Both the position numbers and the translations under genes were made by a program. A stretch of DNA of 64,000 nt from positions 496,001 to 560,000 of the forward strand of contig CAVUIU010000030.1 of assembly GCA_963741615.1 (NCBI GenBank), written 5' to 3'. The DNA comes from UBA9676 sp963741615. Its GTDB lineage: Bacteria; Actinomycetota; Actinomycetes; Streptosporangiales; Streptosporangiaceae. Shown in pieces: positions 43,237 to 50,893 of the stretch (position 1 is the stretch's first letter; every line of letters begins with the position of its first letter). A model generated the notes under the pieces. That model made no database searches and was not told where the DNA came from. It saw nothing but the letters and a program-made list of their open reading frames with translations.

Positions 43237-43575
43237 TCAGGGGGTCAGCGTGGCCCGGACGGCGCCGTCGGTGCCCACGTGGAAGACCGCGGCCCGCGGG
43301 CCGACCTCCCGCACCACGGCGAGATCACCCGGGTCGGGTGCGGCCGCGTCGCTGACCAGCGCGGCCGCCTCCAGGTCCGCGGCCCCGCTGGAGACCGCCA
43401 TCGCCACCGCCAGGCGCAGCGCAGACAGCCGCAGCGACGGCAGGTTCACCGCGGCGGCCGCGTAGGTCCGGCCGGTCTCGTCCCGCACCGCCGCGCCCTC
43501 GGCCGCCGCGACCCGGGCACGGGCGGAACGGGCCAAGGTGATGATCTTCTGGTCTTCCGCGCCGAGGTCGCCCAC
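43237..43575 (-). CDS. Cytidine deaminase-like protein lacking catalytic motifs
   Basis: 112 residues. GDLGAEDQKIITLARSARARV, AAEGAAVRDETGRTYAAAAV, LPSLRLSALRLAVAMAVSSGA: this is the deaminase-fold protein found between the CBS protein and era in many actinobacteria, usually labelled cytidine deaminase. The zinc-binding HAE and PCxxC motifs of working deaminases are absent (LSALRLAVA occupies the HAE helix), so it cannot deaminate by the known mechanism; a structural or regulatory role is more likely. GTG start 6 nt after TAGACT (43587-43582 on this strand), so probably leaderless. Confidence 0.82.
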   Translation of the reverse strand: MGDLGAEDQKIITLARSARARVAAAEGAAVRDETGRTYAAAAVNLPSLRLSALRLAVAMAVSSGAADLEAAALVSDAAAPDPGDLAVVREVGPRAAVFHVGTDGAVRATLTP

Positions 43576-43581
43576 GGCGCA

Positions 43582-43587
43582 AGTCTA
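43582..43587 (-). promoter_or_regulatory. -10 box TAGACT, leaderless promoter of the deaminase-like gene
   Basis: On the minus strand TAGACT is followed by TGCGCC and then the GTG at 43575. No ribosome binding site. Confidence 0.55.
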
Positions 43588-43647
43588 GACAGGTGCCGTC
43601 ACACCGGCCACATCGATTCTCGCGGTCGGGCTGGCAGACTCGTGGGC

Positions 43648-45576
43648 ATGCGGCCGGCACGCTCCCCCGGCGAAGCGCCTCCCGGCCCGGGCGGGGCAGG
43701 CGCGGTGCTGCTCGCCGCGGCGCTGTGGGGGACCACGGGGACGGCGGCCGCCTTCGCCCCCGCCACCCCCATCGCGGTGGGAGCGGCGCGCATTGTCATC
43801 GGCGGCCTGCTGCTGCTCCTGGTCGCGCTGCCCGGCCAGCCCGGCGGGGCGAGCGGGCTGCGCGCGCTGCTGGCCCCCGGCACCCGGTGGCTGGCCGGGG
43901 CCGGCGCCGCCGGCGTCGCCTGCTACCAGATCAGCTTTTTCTCCGCGGTCGCCGCCACCGGGGTGGCGGTGGGCACGGTGGTGACGATCGGGAGCGCCCC
44001 GGTGTTCACGGGCATCGTGAGCAGGCTCGCCGGCGGCGGGGCGCTTACCCGCCGCTGGATGCTCGCCACCGCCGTGGCGATCGCCGGCGCGGTGGTCCTG
44101 GTGGGCGGCGGGAAGGCGGCCGGTGTTCGGCTGGCAGGAGTCGGCCTCGGCCTGCTGGCCGGGCTCTCCTACGCCGTCTACGCGGTGGTGGCGGCGCGGC
44201 TGATCACCGGCGGGATGTCCGAGCGGGCCGTCATGGGCGGGCTGTTCGGCGGCGGTGCTGTGCTGCTGCTGCCGGTGCTGCTGGCCGGGCCGCTGGGCTG
44301 GCTGCTGACCGCGCCCGGCGCGGCCGTCGCCCTGCACCTCGGGGTGGTCACCACGGTGGTCGCCTACCTGCTGTACGCGCGGGGGCTGCGCACCGTGCCG
44401 GCGCCGGTGGCGGTGACCCTGGGGCTGGCCGAGCCTGCCGTCGCGGCCCTGCTCGCCGTGGTCGTGCTCGGCGAGCGCCTCACCGCCACCGCCGTGACCG
44501 GGATCATCCTGATCGGCCTCGCCCTCGCGGTCCTGGCCGTCCCCGGGCGGGGCCGGGAGCTGAGTTCCGCCGCCACCGGCCAGCGGGTGCCGGTTACCGT
44601 TGCGGGCATGTCCCTCACCGGCCACGACCCGGCGCGGAGCGTCGCTGAGAACTACCGGGCGTTCTCCCGGCTGGAGGCGCGTGGCCGCTCGCGGCCGTAC
44701 GAGATCCTGGCAGCCGAGGTGGCTGACGATCCGTCGCTGCTGGACTTTCTCGCTTCCCTGCCGCCGGCCAAGCGGCAGCCGAACCTGCTCTTCGCCGCCG
44801 CGAGATACCTGCTCGGGCGGCCCGCGGACATCGCCTCGCTCCGGGCCCTGGTGGCCGATCGCGGGCCGGAACTGGCGTCGGTCATCTCGGCCCGGCGTAC
44901 CCAGACGAACGAGCCGGCCCGGTGCGCCAGCCTGCTGCCCGCGCTGATGCTGCTCCCGCAGCCGCTGGCGCTGCTGGAGGTCGGCGCGAGCGCCGGGCTG
45001 ACGCTGATGCCCGACCGTTACTCCTATGACTATGCCGGGTACCGGATCACCGGCACCGACCCCCGGGCGCCGGTGCTGCGCTGCGAACCGAGCGGGCCGG
45101 TGCCGCTGCCGGACCGGGTGCCGGCCGTCCGGTGGCGGGCCGGGCTCGATCTCAACCCGCTCGACGTCACCAACGACGCGGACATGCACTGGCTCGGCTG
45201 CCTGCTGTGGCCTGGCGAACGGGGGCGCGGGCAGCGGCTGGCGGGCGCGGTGGCGGCGGCCCGGCGTGACCCCCCCGCCGTGCACCGGGGCGATCTGCTG
45301 ACCGACCTGCCGGCGCTCGCCCGGCAGGCACCGTCCGGCGCCACACTCGTGATCTACCATTCGGCGGTGATGGGGTATCTCAGCGCCGCCGAGCGTGCGC
45401 GGTTCGCCGAGATCGTCGGCGGCCTGGACGCGGTCTGGCTGTCGAACGAGCCCGCAGTGCCGCTGGATGCCGCGGAGCCCTCCGCCGGCGATTCGGCGTT
45501 CCAGATCGCCAGGGACGGCCACACCCCGCTGGCTCTCACCGACCCCCACGGCACCTGGCTGCGCTGGCTGGCGTGA
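43648..45576 (+). CDS. EamA/RhtA-type transporter fused in frame to a DUF2332 protein
   Basis: 642-residue open frame. Residues ~10-300: ten hydrophobic segments with ALWGTTGTAAAFAPATPI near the start and two EamA repeats (GLLAGLSYAVYAVVAARLI, GLAEPAVAALLAVVVLGERL), a drug/metabolite exporter. Residues ~321-642: SLTGHDPARSVAENYRAFSRLEARGRS, LLEVGASAGLTLMPDRYSYDY, VIYHSAVMGYL, a DUF2332 protein (function unknown). No stop separates them. However ATG 44608, exactly where stand-alone DUF2332 proteins would begin, is 7 nt after TACCGT, so DUF2332 may also be made separately from an internal leaderless message. ATG 43648 follows CAGACT by 7 nt. The stop overlaps none of era, which begins 57 bp later. 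Confidence 0.75.
   Translation: MRPARSPGEAPPGPGGAGAVLLAAALWGTTGTAAAFAPATPIAVGAARIVIGGLLLLLVALPGQPGGASGLRALLAPGTRWLAGAGAAGVACYQISFFSAVAATGVAVGTVVTIGSAPVFTGIVSRLAGGGALTRRWMLATAVAIAGAVVLVGGGKAAGVRLAGVGLGLLAGLSYAVYAVVAARLITGGMSERAVMGGLFGGGAVLLLPVLLAGPLGWLLTAPGAAVALHLGVVTTVVAYLLYARGLRTVPAPVAVTLGLAEPAVAALLAVVVLGERLTATAVTGIILIGLALAVLAVPGRGRELSSAATGQRVPVTVAGMSLTGHDPARSVAENYRAFSRLEARGRSRPYEILAAEVADDPSLLDFLASLPPAKRQPNLLFAAARYLLGRPADIASLRALVADRGPELASVISARRTQTNEPARCASLLPALMLLPQPLALLEVGASAGLTLMPDRYSYDYAGYRITGTDPRAPVLRCEPSGPVPLPDRVPAVRWRAGLDLNPLDVTNDADMHWLGCLLWPGERGRGQRLAGAVAAARRDPPAVHRGDLLTDLPALARQAPSGATLVIYHSAVMGYLSAAERARFAEIVGGLDAVWLSNEPAVPLDAAEPSAGDSAFQIARDGHTPLALTDPHGTWLRWLA
44595..44600 (+). promoter_or_regulatory. 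Internal -10 box TACCGT ahead of the DUF2332 start
   Basis: TACCGT, 7 nt, ATG 44608. It lies inside the transporter-DUF2332 reading frame and matches the leaderless geometry seen at other genes here. Confidence 0.45.
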
Positions 45577-45632
45577 CCCCTGGCCGGGCGGCGATGTGCG
45601 GCGCGGTGGTGCCGGTGCGGGAGAATCACGGG

Positions 45633-46541
45633 GTGGGAGTGCCGCAGGGGTTCAGGTCGGGCTTCGCCTGCTTCGCGGGCCGGCCGAACGTCGGCAAGTC
45701 GACGCTGATGAACGCGCTGGTCGGCGCCAAGGTGGCGATAACAAGCAGCCGTCCGCAGACCACCCGGCGCGCGATCCGGGGAATCGTGCACCGGCCGGAC
45801 GCCCAGTTGGTCATCGTGGACACCCCCGGCCTGCACCGGCCCCGCACCCTGCTGGGTGAACGGCTCGACAGCCTGGCCCGGTCGACGCTGACCGAGGTGG
45901 ACGCGATCGGGTTCTGTGTCCCCGCGGCCGACCGGATCGGGCCGGGCGACAGGTACCTGGCCACCGAGCTGGGCGGCATCGGCAAGACCCCGGTCGTGGC
46001 GATCATCACCAAGACCGACCAGGCTTCGCAGGCACAGGTGGCCGGGCAACTGGCCGCAGTGGCCGGTCTGGGTGAGTGGGCCGACATCGTGCCGGTCTCC
46101 GCCGTCACCGGGTTCCAGCTCGATGTGCTCACCGACGTGCTCGTCTCCCACCTGCCACCCGGTCAGCCGCTCTACCCGGAGGGTGAGCTCACCGACGAGC
46201 CCGAGCACGTGCTGGTCGCCGAGCTGATCCGGGAGGCGGCCCTGGAGGGGGTCCGGGACGAGCTGCCGCACTCCATCGCCGTGGTGGTGGAAGAGATGGG
46301 GCCGCGGGCAGGCCGTGACGACCTCGTCGACGTGTACGCGCAGATGTTTGTCGAGCGGCCCAGCCAGAAGTCGATCGTCATCGGCGCCAAGGGTGCCCGC
46401 CTGAAAGACGTCGGCACCAGGGCGCGGCGGCAGATCGAGGCCCTGCTCGGGACGAAGGTCTACCTCGACCTGCGGATCAAGGTGGCCAAGGACTGGCAGC
46501 GCGACCCGAAGCAGCTTCGCCGCCTGGGCTTTTACGACTGA
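45633..46541 (+). CDS. era: GTPase Era
   Basis: 302 residues. G1 GRPNVGKSTLMNALVG, switch I RPQTTRRAI, G3 VIVDTPGLHRP, G4 ITKTD, G5 SAVTG; C-terminal KH domain with RPSQKSIVIGAKGARLKDVGTRAR. Era binds the 16S rRNA 3' end and checks 30S assembly. GTG 45633 is chosen because the conserved protein begins 8 codons later and GAGAAT lies 6 nt upstream (leaderless type); the frame is open from 45573. It ends 7 bp from a convergent GNAT gene. Confidence 0.96.
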   Translation: MGVPQGFRSGFACFAGRPNVGKSTLMNALVGAKVAITSSRPQTTRRAIRGIVHRPDAQLVIVDTPGLHRPRTLLGERLDSLARSTLTEVDAIGFCVPAADRIGPGDRYLATELGGIGKTPVVAIITKTDQASQAQVAGQLAAVAGLGEWADIVPVSAVTGFQLDVLTDVLVSHLPPGQPLYPEGELTDEPEHVLVAELIREAALEGVRDELPHSIAVVVEEMGPRAGRDDLVDVYAQMFVERPSQKSIVIGAKGARLKDVGTRARRQIEALLGTKVYLDLRIKVAKDWQRDPKQLRRLGFYD

Positions 46542-46548
46542 GCGGCGC

Positions 46549-47574
46549 TTACGACCCGGCGGCTGCCGTCAGCGCCAGCACATCCGCGACAGCAAGCTCC
46601 CAGGACAGCCAGCGGTCGAGGACCCGGAAGCCGAGCTCGGTGTTGATGGCGATCATGTGTGCGTTGGTGACGGCGTTGCCGGTGAAGATCCGCTCCAGCA
46701 GCGGCTCGTGATCGGCCAGCAGCTCCAGCATCGCCACCTTCATCAGCAGCCCGAGCCGGTGGCCACGGTGGTGCCGGGCCACCACCGTCGCCTCCTGGGA
46801 CGCGCAGTCCGGCATCAGCGGATCGATCCCGACCTGGGTCATCCCGGCCAGCTCGCCGGTGCGCTCGCAGCGTGCGGCGACGGTGTAATAGCGCAGCCCC
46901 TGGGCGGCGACCCGCGCCTCCGAGGCACGCACCCGTGCCACATCCCAGCACTGGCCCTCGAGATGCTCGTCCATCGGCGCATCGTTCATGGCGCCGTTCA
47001 GGGACGCCACCGCCGCCACCTGCTGCCCCGGGGCCGGGCCTTCCCAGGACACCAGCGAATAATCCCGCGCGGCCGCCTGCGCCCGTGCCCGCAGCCGGGC
47101 CAGGTGCCCGTCCGGGATGGTGTCCAGCCGCAGGACCCGGGATGCCTCGGGAATACCCTGCCTGGCACTGAGCTTCTGGCAGAACGCCTCAGCCGGCGAG
47201 CCCTGCCTCGATCCAGTGGCCAGCAGGGTGCGCCCCCGCCCGTGCGCCCGCTCCGCCGCGTGCCTGAGCAGCCCGGTCGCCACGCCGCGGCGCCGGTACG
47301 GGGGAGCGACCAGCAGGGCGAGAAAGGCCAGATGCGTGTTCTCGCGTTCGGGGAAGGTGACCGAGTACCAGGCGCAGGGCTGCCCCACGGCGTCGCGGGC
47401 CAGCCAGGCCTCCGGCCGGTCCGCCGCCCAGCCCAGGGCCAGCCAGGCGGCGAAGACACGCGGCGACACGGCCGGGTGCCTGGGGTCATCGGCGTGGTGC
47501 CCGGCCAGGTACATGTCGTGACACAGGCCAGCCGTACCCGGATCAGCGGCCGGGTCGAAGCGTTCGAGCTGCAC
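46549..47574 (-). CDS. GNAT family N-acetyltransferase with two GNAT domains
   Basis: About 341 residues. First domain (~70-140) has FLALLVAPPYRRRGVATGLLRH, the acetyl-CoA-binding RRxGVA/G loop. A second, weaker copy (~230-335) has EATVVARHHRGHRLGLLMKVAML with HRGHRLG in the same place. Tandem-GNAT proteins include mycothiol synthase and Eis, but neither signature is clear, so substrate is unknown. GTG 47574 was chosen since QLERF begins the likely fold and TTAGCT is 6 nt upstream; the open frame extends to 47721 over Arg-rich, non-conserved codons. Confidence 0.78.
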   Translation of the reverse strand: MQLERFDPAADPGTAGLCHDMYLAGHHADDPRHPAVSPRVFAAWLALGWAADRPEAWLARDAVGQPCAWYSVTFPERENTHLAFLALLVAPPYRRRGVATGLLRHAAERAHGRGRTLLATGSRQGSPAEAFCQKLSARQGIPEASRVLRLDTIPDGHLARLRARAQAAARDYSLVSWEGPAPGQQVAAVASLNGAMNDAPMDEHLEGQCWDVARVRASEARVAAQGLRYYTVAARCERTGELAGMTQVGIDPLMPDCASQEATVVARHHRGHRLGLLMKVAMLELLADHEPLLERIFTGNAVTNAHMIAINTELGFRVLDRWLSWELAVADVLALTAAAGS

Positions 47575-47665
47575 GCATTCAGCTAACCCGGCACGGCCGG
47601 CCCGCGCCACTGAATTCCGGCGGGGGTACCGGGCCGCGTCCCCGGGGCAGGCAGGCCGGACGACG

Positions 47666-48033
47666 TCAGAGCCAGCCCTGTCGTTCGCCGATCTGGACCG
47701 CTTCCGCGCGGTTGCGGGCACCCAGCTCGCCGACCGTCGCCGAGTCGGGCAGGCCGGAGGTCTGCAGCATGCCGCCGATCTTCCCGGCCGCTACCGCTGC
47801 CGCCGGGGTACCGCCCAGCACCCGCACCTCCCCGGACGTCTGCGTGCGCAGGCCGAGCATGGTGTCGATGGCGGTGGACTCCCGGCCCCGCTGGGGCCGA
47901 GCAGGGCGACGGTCTCGCCGCGGCGGATGTCGAAGGACGCGCCGTCGAGTGCGCGGACGTCGGGGTGGTAGACCTTGACGACGTCGCGGAACACGACCGC
48001 TGGCTCGCCGTCCCGTGAGTGATTTGTGATCAT
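47666..48033 (-). pseudogene. Hybrid remnant: ABC transporter ATPase 5' end joined to a LuxR-type response regulator 3' end
   Basis: From ATG 48033 the frame reads an ABC ATPase: VVFRDVVKVYHPDVRALDGA, RRGETVALLGPSGAG. One base is missing in the Walker A lysine codon (near 47880), after which the ABC sequence continues in another frame: STAIDTMLGLRTQTSGEVRVLGGTP and MLQTSGLPDSATVGEL. It then joins GARNRAEAVQIGERQGWL and a stop, the classic C-terminal end of a NarL/LuxR-type HTH domain. A deletion has therefore removed the rest of the ATPase and most of a response regulator. ABC exporter plus two-component genes often form one operon in actinobacteria, which fits a single deletion. Non-functional. 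Confidence 0.75.
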
Positions 48034-48147
48034 GGCTCCACGCTAAGCGCGGCCAGTTCGCGCGGCCTGTCACGCGCATCCCGATCCCGCGATGACAGAT
48101 GTCACGGGGCGGCCATCGGGCTTTCCGGTGCCCGTGCTGACGTCTGG

Positions 48148-48153
48148 TAGTGT
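48148..48153 (+). promoter_or_regulatory. -10 box TAGTGT for the leuA leader transcript
   Basis: TAGTGT fits TANNNT and ends 8 nt before the leader peptide ATG; AGGAA lies between them. Confidence 0.5.
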
Positions 48154-48161
48154 CAGGAACG

Positions 48162-48209
48162 ATGTCTCGCGGACTGCTCCTGCTTAGCGGCCGCGGCGGG
48201 GGCCGATAA
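48162..48209 (+). CDS. leuA leader peptide with four consecutive leucines
   Basis: ATG TCT CGC GGA CTG CTC CTG CTT ... TAA encodes MSRGLLLLSGRGGGR. Four successive Leu codons (48174-48185) use four different triplets, so it senses total charged leucyl-tRNA. It is followed by a stem that sequesters the leuA ribosome binding site. Leucine leader peptides before leuA have been predicted in actinobacteria; this is a clear example. Confidence 0.85.
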   Translation: MSRGLLLLSGRGGGR

Positions 48210-48281
48210 CGGCCGGCTCCCTCGCCGCGGGTTCTGGCATGACCGCTGGCCGCCGCCCGATTCGCGAGGGAGATTTCCCCG
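48193..48281 (+). promoter_or_regulatory. leuA attenuator fold
   Basis: CTCCCTCGC (48217-48225) pairs perfectly with GCGAGGGAG (48264-48272), and the right arm is the leuA Shine-Dalgarno, 9 nt before ATG 48282. A competing or pseudoknot pair is GCGGCGG (48193-48199, end of the leader ORF) with CCGCCGC (48250-48256). The position of the ribosome on the leader could thus decide whether the leuA start is open. Confidence 0.7.
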
Positions 48282-50015
48282 ATGCAACCCGAGCATCATC
48301 GCCGGTCCCAGCCGCCCGTACGCCAGCAGCCCAGCGGCATGCCCTGTCATCGCTACACCCCGTTCCCGCCCATCGACCTGCCTGACCGCAGCTGGCCCGG
48401 CAGGTCCATCACCGCCGCGCCACGCTGGCTGTCAACCGACCTTCGGGACGGCAATCAGGCACTGATCGACCCGATGAGCCCCTCCCGCAAGCGCACCATG
48501 TTCGACCTGCTGGTGCGGATGGGCTACAAGGAGATCGAGGTCGGCTTCCCGTCCGCCAGCCAGGCTGACTTCGACTTCGTCCGCAGTCTGATCACCGGCC
48601 ACCTGATCCCCGACGACGTGCAGATCTCGGTGCTCACCCAGGCGCGGGACGAGCTGATCGAGCGGACCGTGCAGTCGCTGGCCGGGGCGCGGCGGGCCAC
48701 GGTGCACCTGTACAACGCCACCGCGCCGCTGTTCCGGCGGGTGGTGTTCGGGGTGGACCGCGACGAGTGCAAGGCCATGGCGGTGGAGGGCACCCGCTCG
48801 GTGATGAAGTACGCGCAGGAGTACCTGCCCCGCTGCGACTTCGGCTACGAGTACTCGCCGGAGATCTTCATGGACACCGAGCTGGACTTCGCCGCCGAGA
48901 CCTGCGAGGCGGTGATGGACGCCTGGCAGCCAGGGCCGGGCAGGGAGATCATCATCAACCTGCCGTGCACGGTCGAGCGGTCCACACCGAACGTCTACGC
49001 CGACCAGATCGAGTGGATGAGCCGCAACCTGTCCCGCCGGGAGCATGTCTGCATGTCCGTGCACACCCACAACGACCGCGGCACCGCGGTCGCCGACGCC
49101 GAGCTTGCCGTGCTGGCGGGCGCCGACCGGGTGGAGGGCTGCCTGTTCGGCAACGGCGAGCGGACCGGCAACGTGTGCCTGGTGACGCTGGGCATGAACC
49201 TGTTCAGCCAGGGCATCGACCCCATGATCGACTTCTCGGACATCGACGAGATCCGGCGCACCGTCGAGTACTGCAACCAGCTGCCGGTGCACCCCCGCCA
49301 CCCCTACGCGGGCGAACTCGTCTACACCGCCTTCTCCGGCTCCCACCAGGACGCCATCAAGAAGGGGTTCGAGGCCTACGAGGCCGACGCCGCCGCGGCC
49401 GGGGCGGACGTCGCCGAGTTCGCCTGGGCCGTCCCCTACCTGCCGATCGACCCGCGCGACGTGGGCCGCACCTACGAAGCCGTGATCCGGGTCAACTCCC
49501 AGTCCGGCAAGGGCGGCGTGGCCTACATCATGAAGGCCGAGCACCAGCTCGACCTGCCCCGGCGGCTGCAGATCGAATTCTCCCGGGCGGTCCAGGCCCG
49601 CACCGACGCCGAGGGCGGCGAGGTCACCCCGGCACAGATGTGGGACGCGTTCGCCGGGGAGTACCTCGCGGACGGGCCGGTGGCCCTGCTGGCCCATCAC
49701 ACGTCCTCGGTGGTGGACGCCAAGGACGCGCTCACCGTGGAGGTCCGGGCCGACGGTCAGGTACACCAGATCGAAGGCGTGGGCAACGGGCCGATCTCGG
49801 CGTTCTGCGACGCGCTCGGCTCGCTGGGGATCGCGGTGCGGGTGCTCGACTACACCGAGCACGCGCTGTCCGCGGGCAGCGACGCCCAGGCGGCCGCCTA
49901 CGTCGAATGCGAGGTCGGTGAGCACACGCTGTGGGGCATCGGCATCGACACCAACACGGTGACCGCGTCGCTGCGGGCGGTGCTCTCGGCGGTGAACCGG
50001 GCACAGGGCCGGTAG
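48282..50015 (+). CDS. leuA: 2-isopropylmalate synthase
   Basis: 577 residues, the long actinobacterial type. TIM-barrel catalytic part: STDLRDGNQALIDPM, GYKEIEVGFPSASQADFDF, metal site SVHTHNDRGTAVADAELA, GNGERTGN; C-terminal LeuA dimer/allosteric domain after ~445 (VEVRADGQVHQIEGVGNGPI). It condenses 3-methyl-2-oxobutanoate with acetyl-CoA, the first committed step of leucine synthesis, and is normally leucine-inhibited. ATG 48282 is preceded by GCGAGGGAG within a stem. Control by leader-peptide attenuation is strongly suggested by 48162-48281. Confidence 0.97.
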   Translation: MQPEHHRRSQPPVRQQPSGMPCHRYTPFPPIDLPDRSWPGRSITAAPRWLSTDLRDGNQALIDPMSPSRKRTMFDLLVRMGYKEIEVGFPSASQADFDFVRSLITGHLIPDDVQISVLTQARDELIERTVQSLAGARRATVHLYNATAPLFRRVVFGVDRDECKAMAVEGTRSVMKYAQEYLPRCDFGYEYSPEIFMDTELDFAAETCEAVMDAWQPGPGREIIINLPCTVERSTPNVYADQIEWMSRNLSRREHVCMSVHTHNDRGTAVADAELAVLAGADRVEGCLFGNGERTGNVCLVTLGMNLFSQGIDPMIDFSDIDEIRRTVEYCNQLPVHPRHPYAGELVYTAFSGSHQDAIKKGFEAYEADAAAAGADVAEFAWAVPYLPIDPRDVGRTYEAVIRVNSQSGKGGVAYIMKAEHQLDLPRRLQIEFSRAVQARTDAEGGEVTPAQMWDAFAGEYLADGPVALLAHHTSSVVDAKDALTVEVRADGQVHQIEGVGNGPISAFCDALGSLGIAVRVLDYTEHALSAGSDAQAAAYVECEVGEHTLWGIGIDTNTVTASLRAVLSAVNRAQGR

Positions 50016-50082
50016 CGCCCGGGGCGGCGGCCCCCCGGATGCCCGGGCGGGTCGGCTGGGCGGCGCTGTCGCAGCGGTGCGC

Positions 50083-50088
50083 GACAAT
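50083..50088 (+). promoter_or_regulatory. -10-like GACAAT ahead of recO
   Basis: GACAAT, GGCCGG, then GTG 50095: leaderless geometry, the same box and spacing as upstream of the spermidine-synthase-like gene (15758-15753, minus strand). Confidence 0.4.
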
Positions 50089-50094
50089 GGCCGG

Positions 50095-50874
50095 GTGGGT
50101 CAGTACCGCGACGACGGGATCGTGCTGCGCACGCAGAAGCTGGGCGAGGCCGACCACATCGTCACCATCCTCACCCGGCGCACCGGGCGCGTCCGCGCCG
50201 TGGGCAAGGGCGTGCGCCGGACGAAGTCGCGGTTCGGCGCCCGGCTGGAGCCGTTCACCCACGTGGACCTCCAGCTCCACACCGGCCGCTCGCTGGATTA
50301 CGTCACCCAGGCGGAGACGGTGCGGGCCTACGGCGCGCCGCTCTCCGCCGACTACCCCCGCTACACCAGCGGCACGGCGATGCTGGAGACCGCCGAGCGT
50401 TTCACCCCGGTCGAGAAGGAGCCGGCGCTGCGCCAGTTCCTGCTGCTGGTCGGTGGGCTGCGGGCGCTGGGGGAGGCAGCGCACGACCCGCGGCTGGTAC
50501 TCGACGCCTTCCTGCTGCGCTCGCTGGCAGTCGCCGGCTACGCGCCCGCCCTGGCCGAGTGCGCCGTGTGCGGGGCCGCGGACACCGGCGGCGGCGGCGA
50601 TGGCGGCGGCCGGGCAGGCCCGGCGGGCGGCGGGTCCCGTACCTTCGCGATCGCGGCCGGCGGCCTGACCTGCCGATCCTGCCGGCCGCCCGGGGCCGCG
50701 ACGCCGTCCGCCCACACCATCGCGCTGATGAGCGCGCTGCTACGGGGGGACTGGGCGCGTGCCGACGCGGCCGAACGCAGGCACCAAGTAGAGTGCAGCG
50801 GTCTGGTCGCCGCCTACCTGCAGTGGCACCTGGAGCATTCGATCCGCTCTCTTCGCCATGTGGAGCATTTGTGA
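50095..50874 (+). CDS. recO: DNA repair protein RecO
   Basis: About 259 residues. OB-fold start GQYRDDGIVLRTQKLGEADHIVTIL, RVRAVGKGVRRTKSRFGARLEPF, helical middle, and a zinc-binding CAVCGA...CRSC pair separated by a Gly/Ala-rich insertion (GGGGDGGGRAGPAGGG). RecO loads RecA onto SSB-coated DNA with RecR. GTG 50095 lies 6 nt after GACAAT. uppS starts 19 bp after its stop, the usual recO-uppS pair. Confidence 0.94.
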   Translation: MGQYRDDGIVLRTQKLGEADHIVTILTRRTGRVRAVGKGVRRTKSRFGARLEPFTHVDLQLHTGRSLDYVTQAETVRAYGAPLSADYPRYTSGTAMLETAERFTPVEKEPALRQFLLLVGGLRALGEAAHDPRLVLDAFLLRSLAVAGYAPALAECAVCGAADTGGGGDGGGRAGPAGGGSRTFAIAAGGLTCRSCRPPGAATPSAHTIALMSALLRGDWARADAAERRHQVECSGLVAAYLQWHLEHSIRSLRHVEHL

Positions 50875-50893
50875 CCTGCGCCGAGGAACCAGC

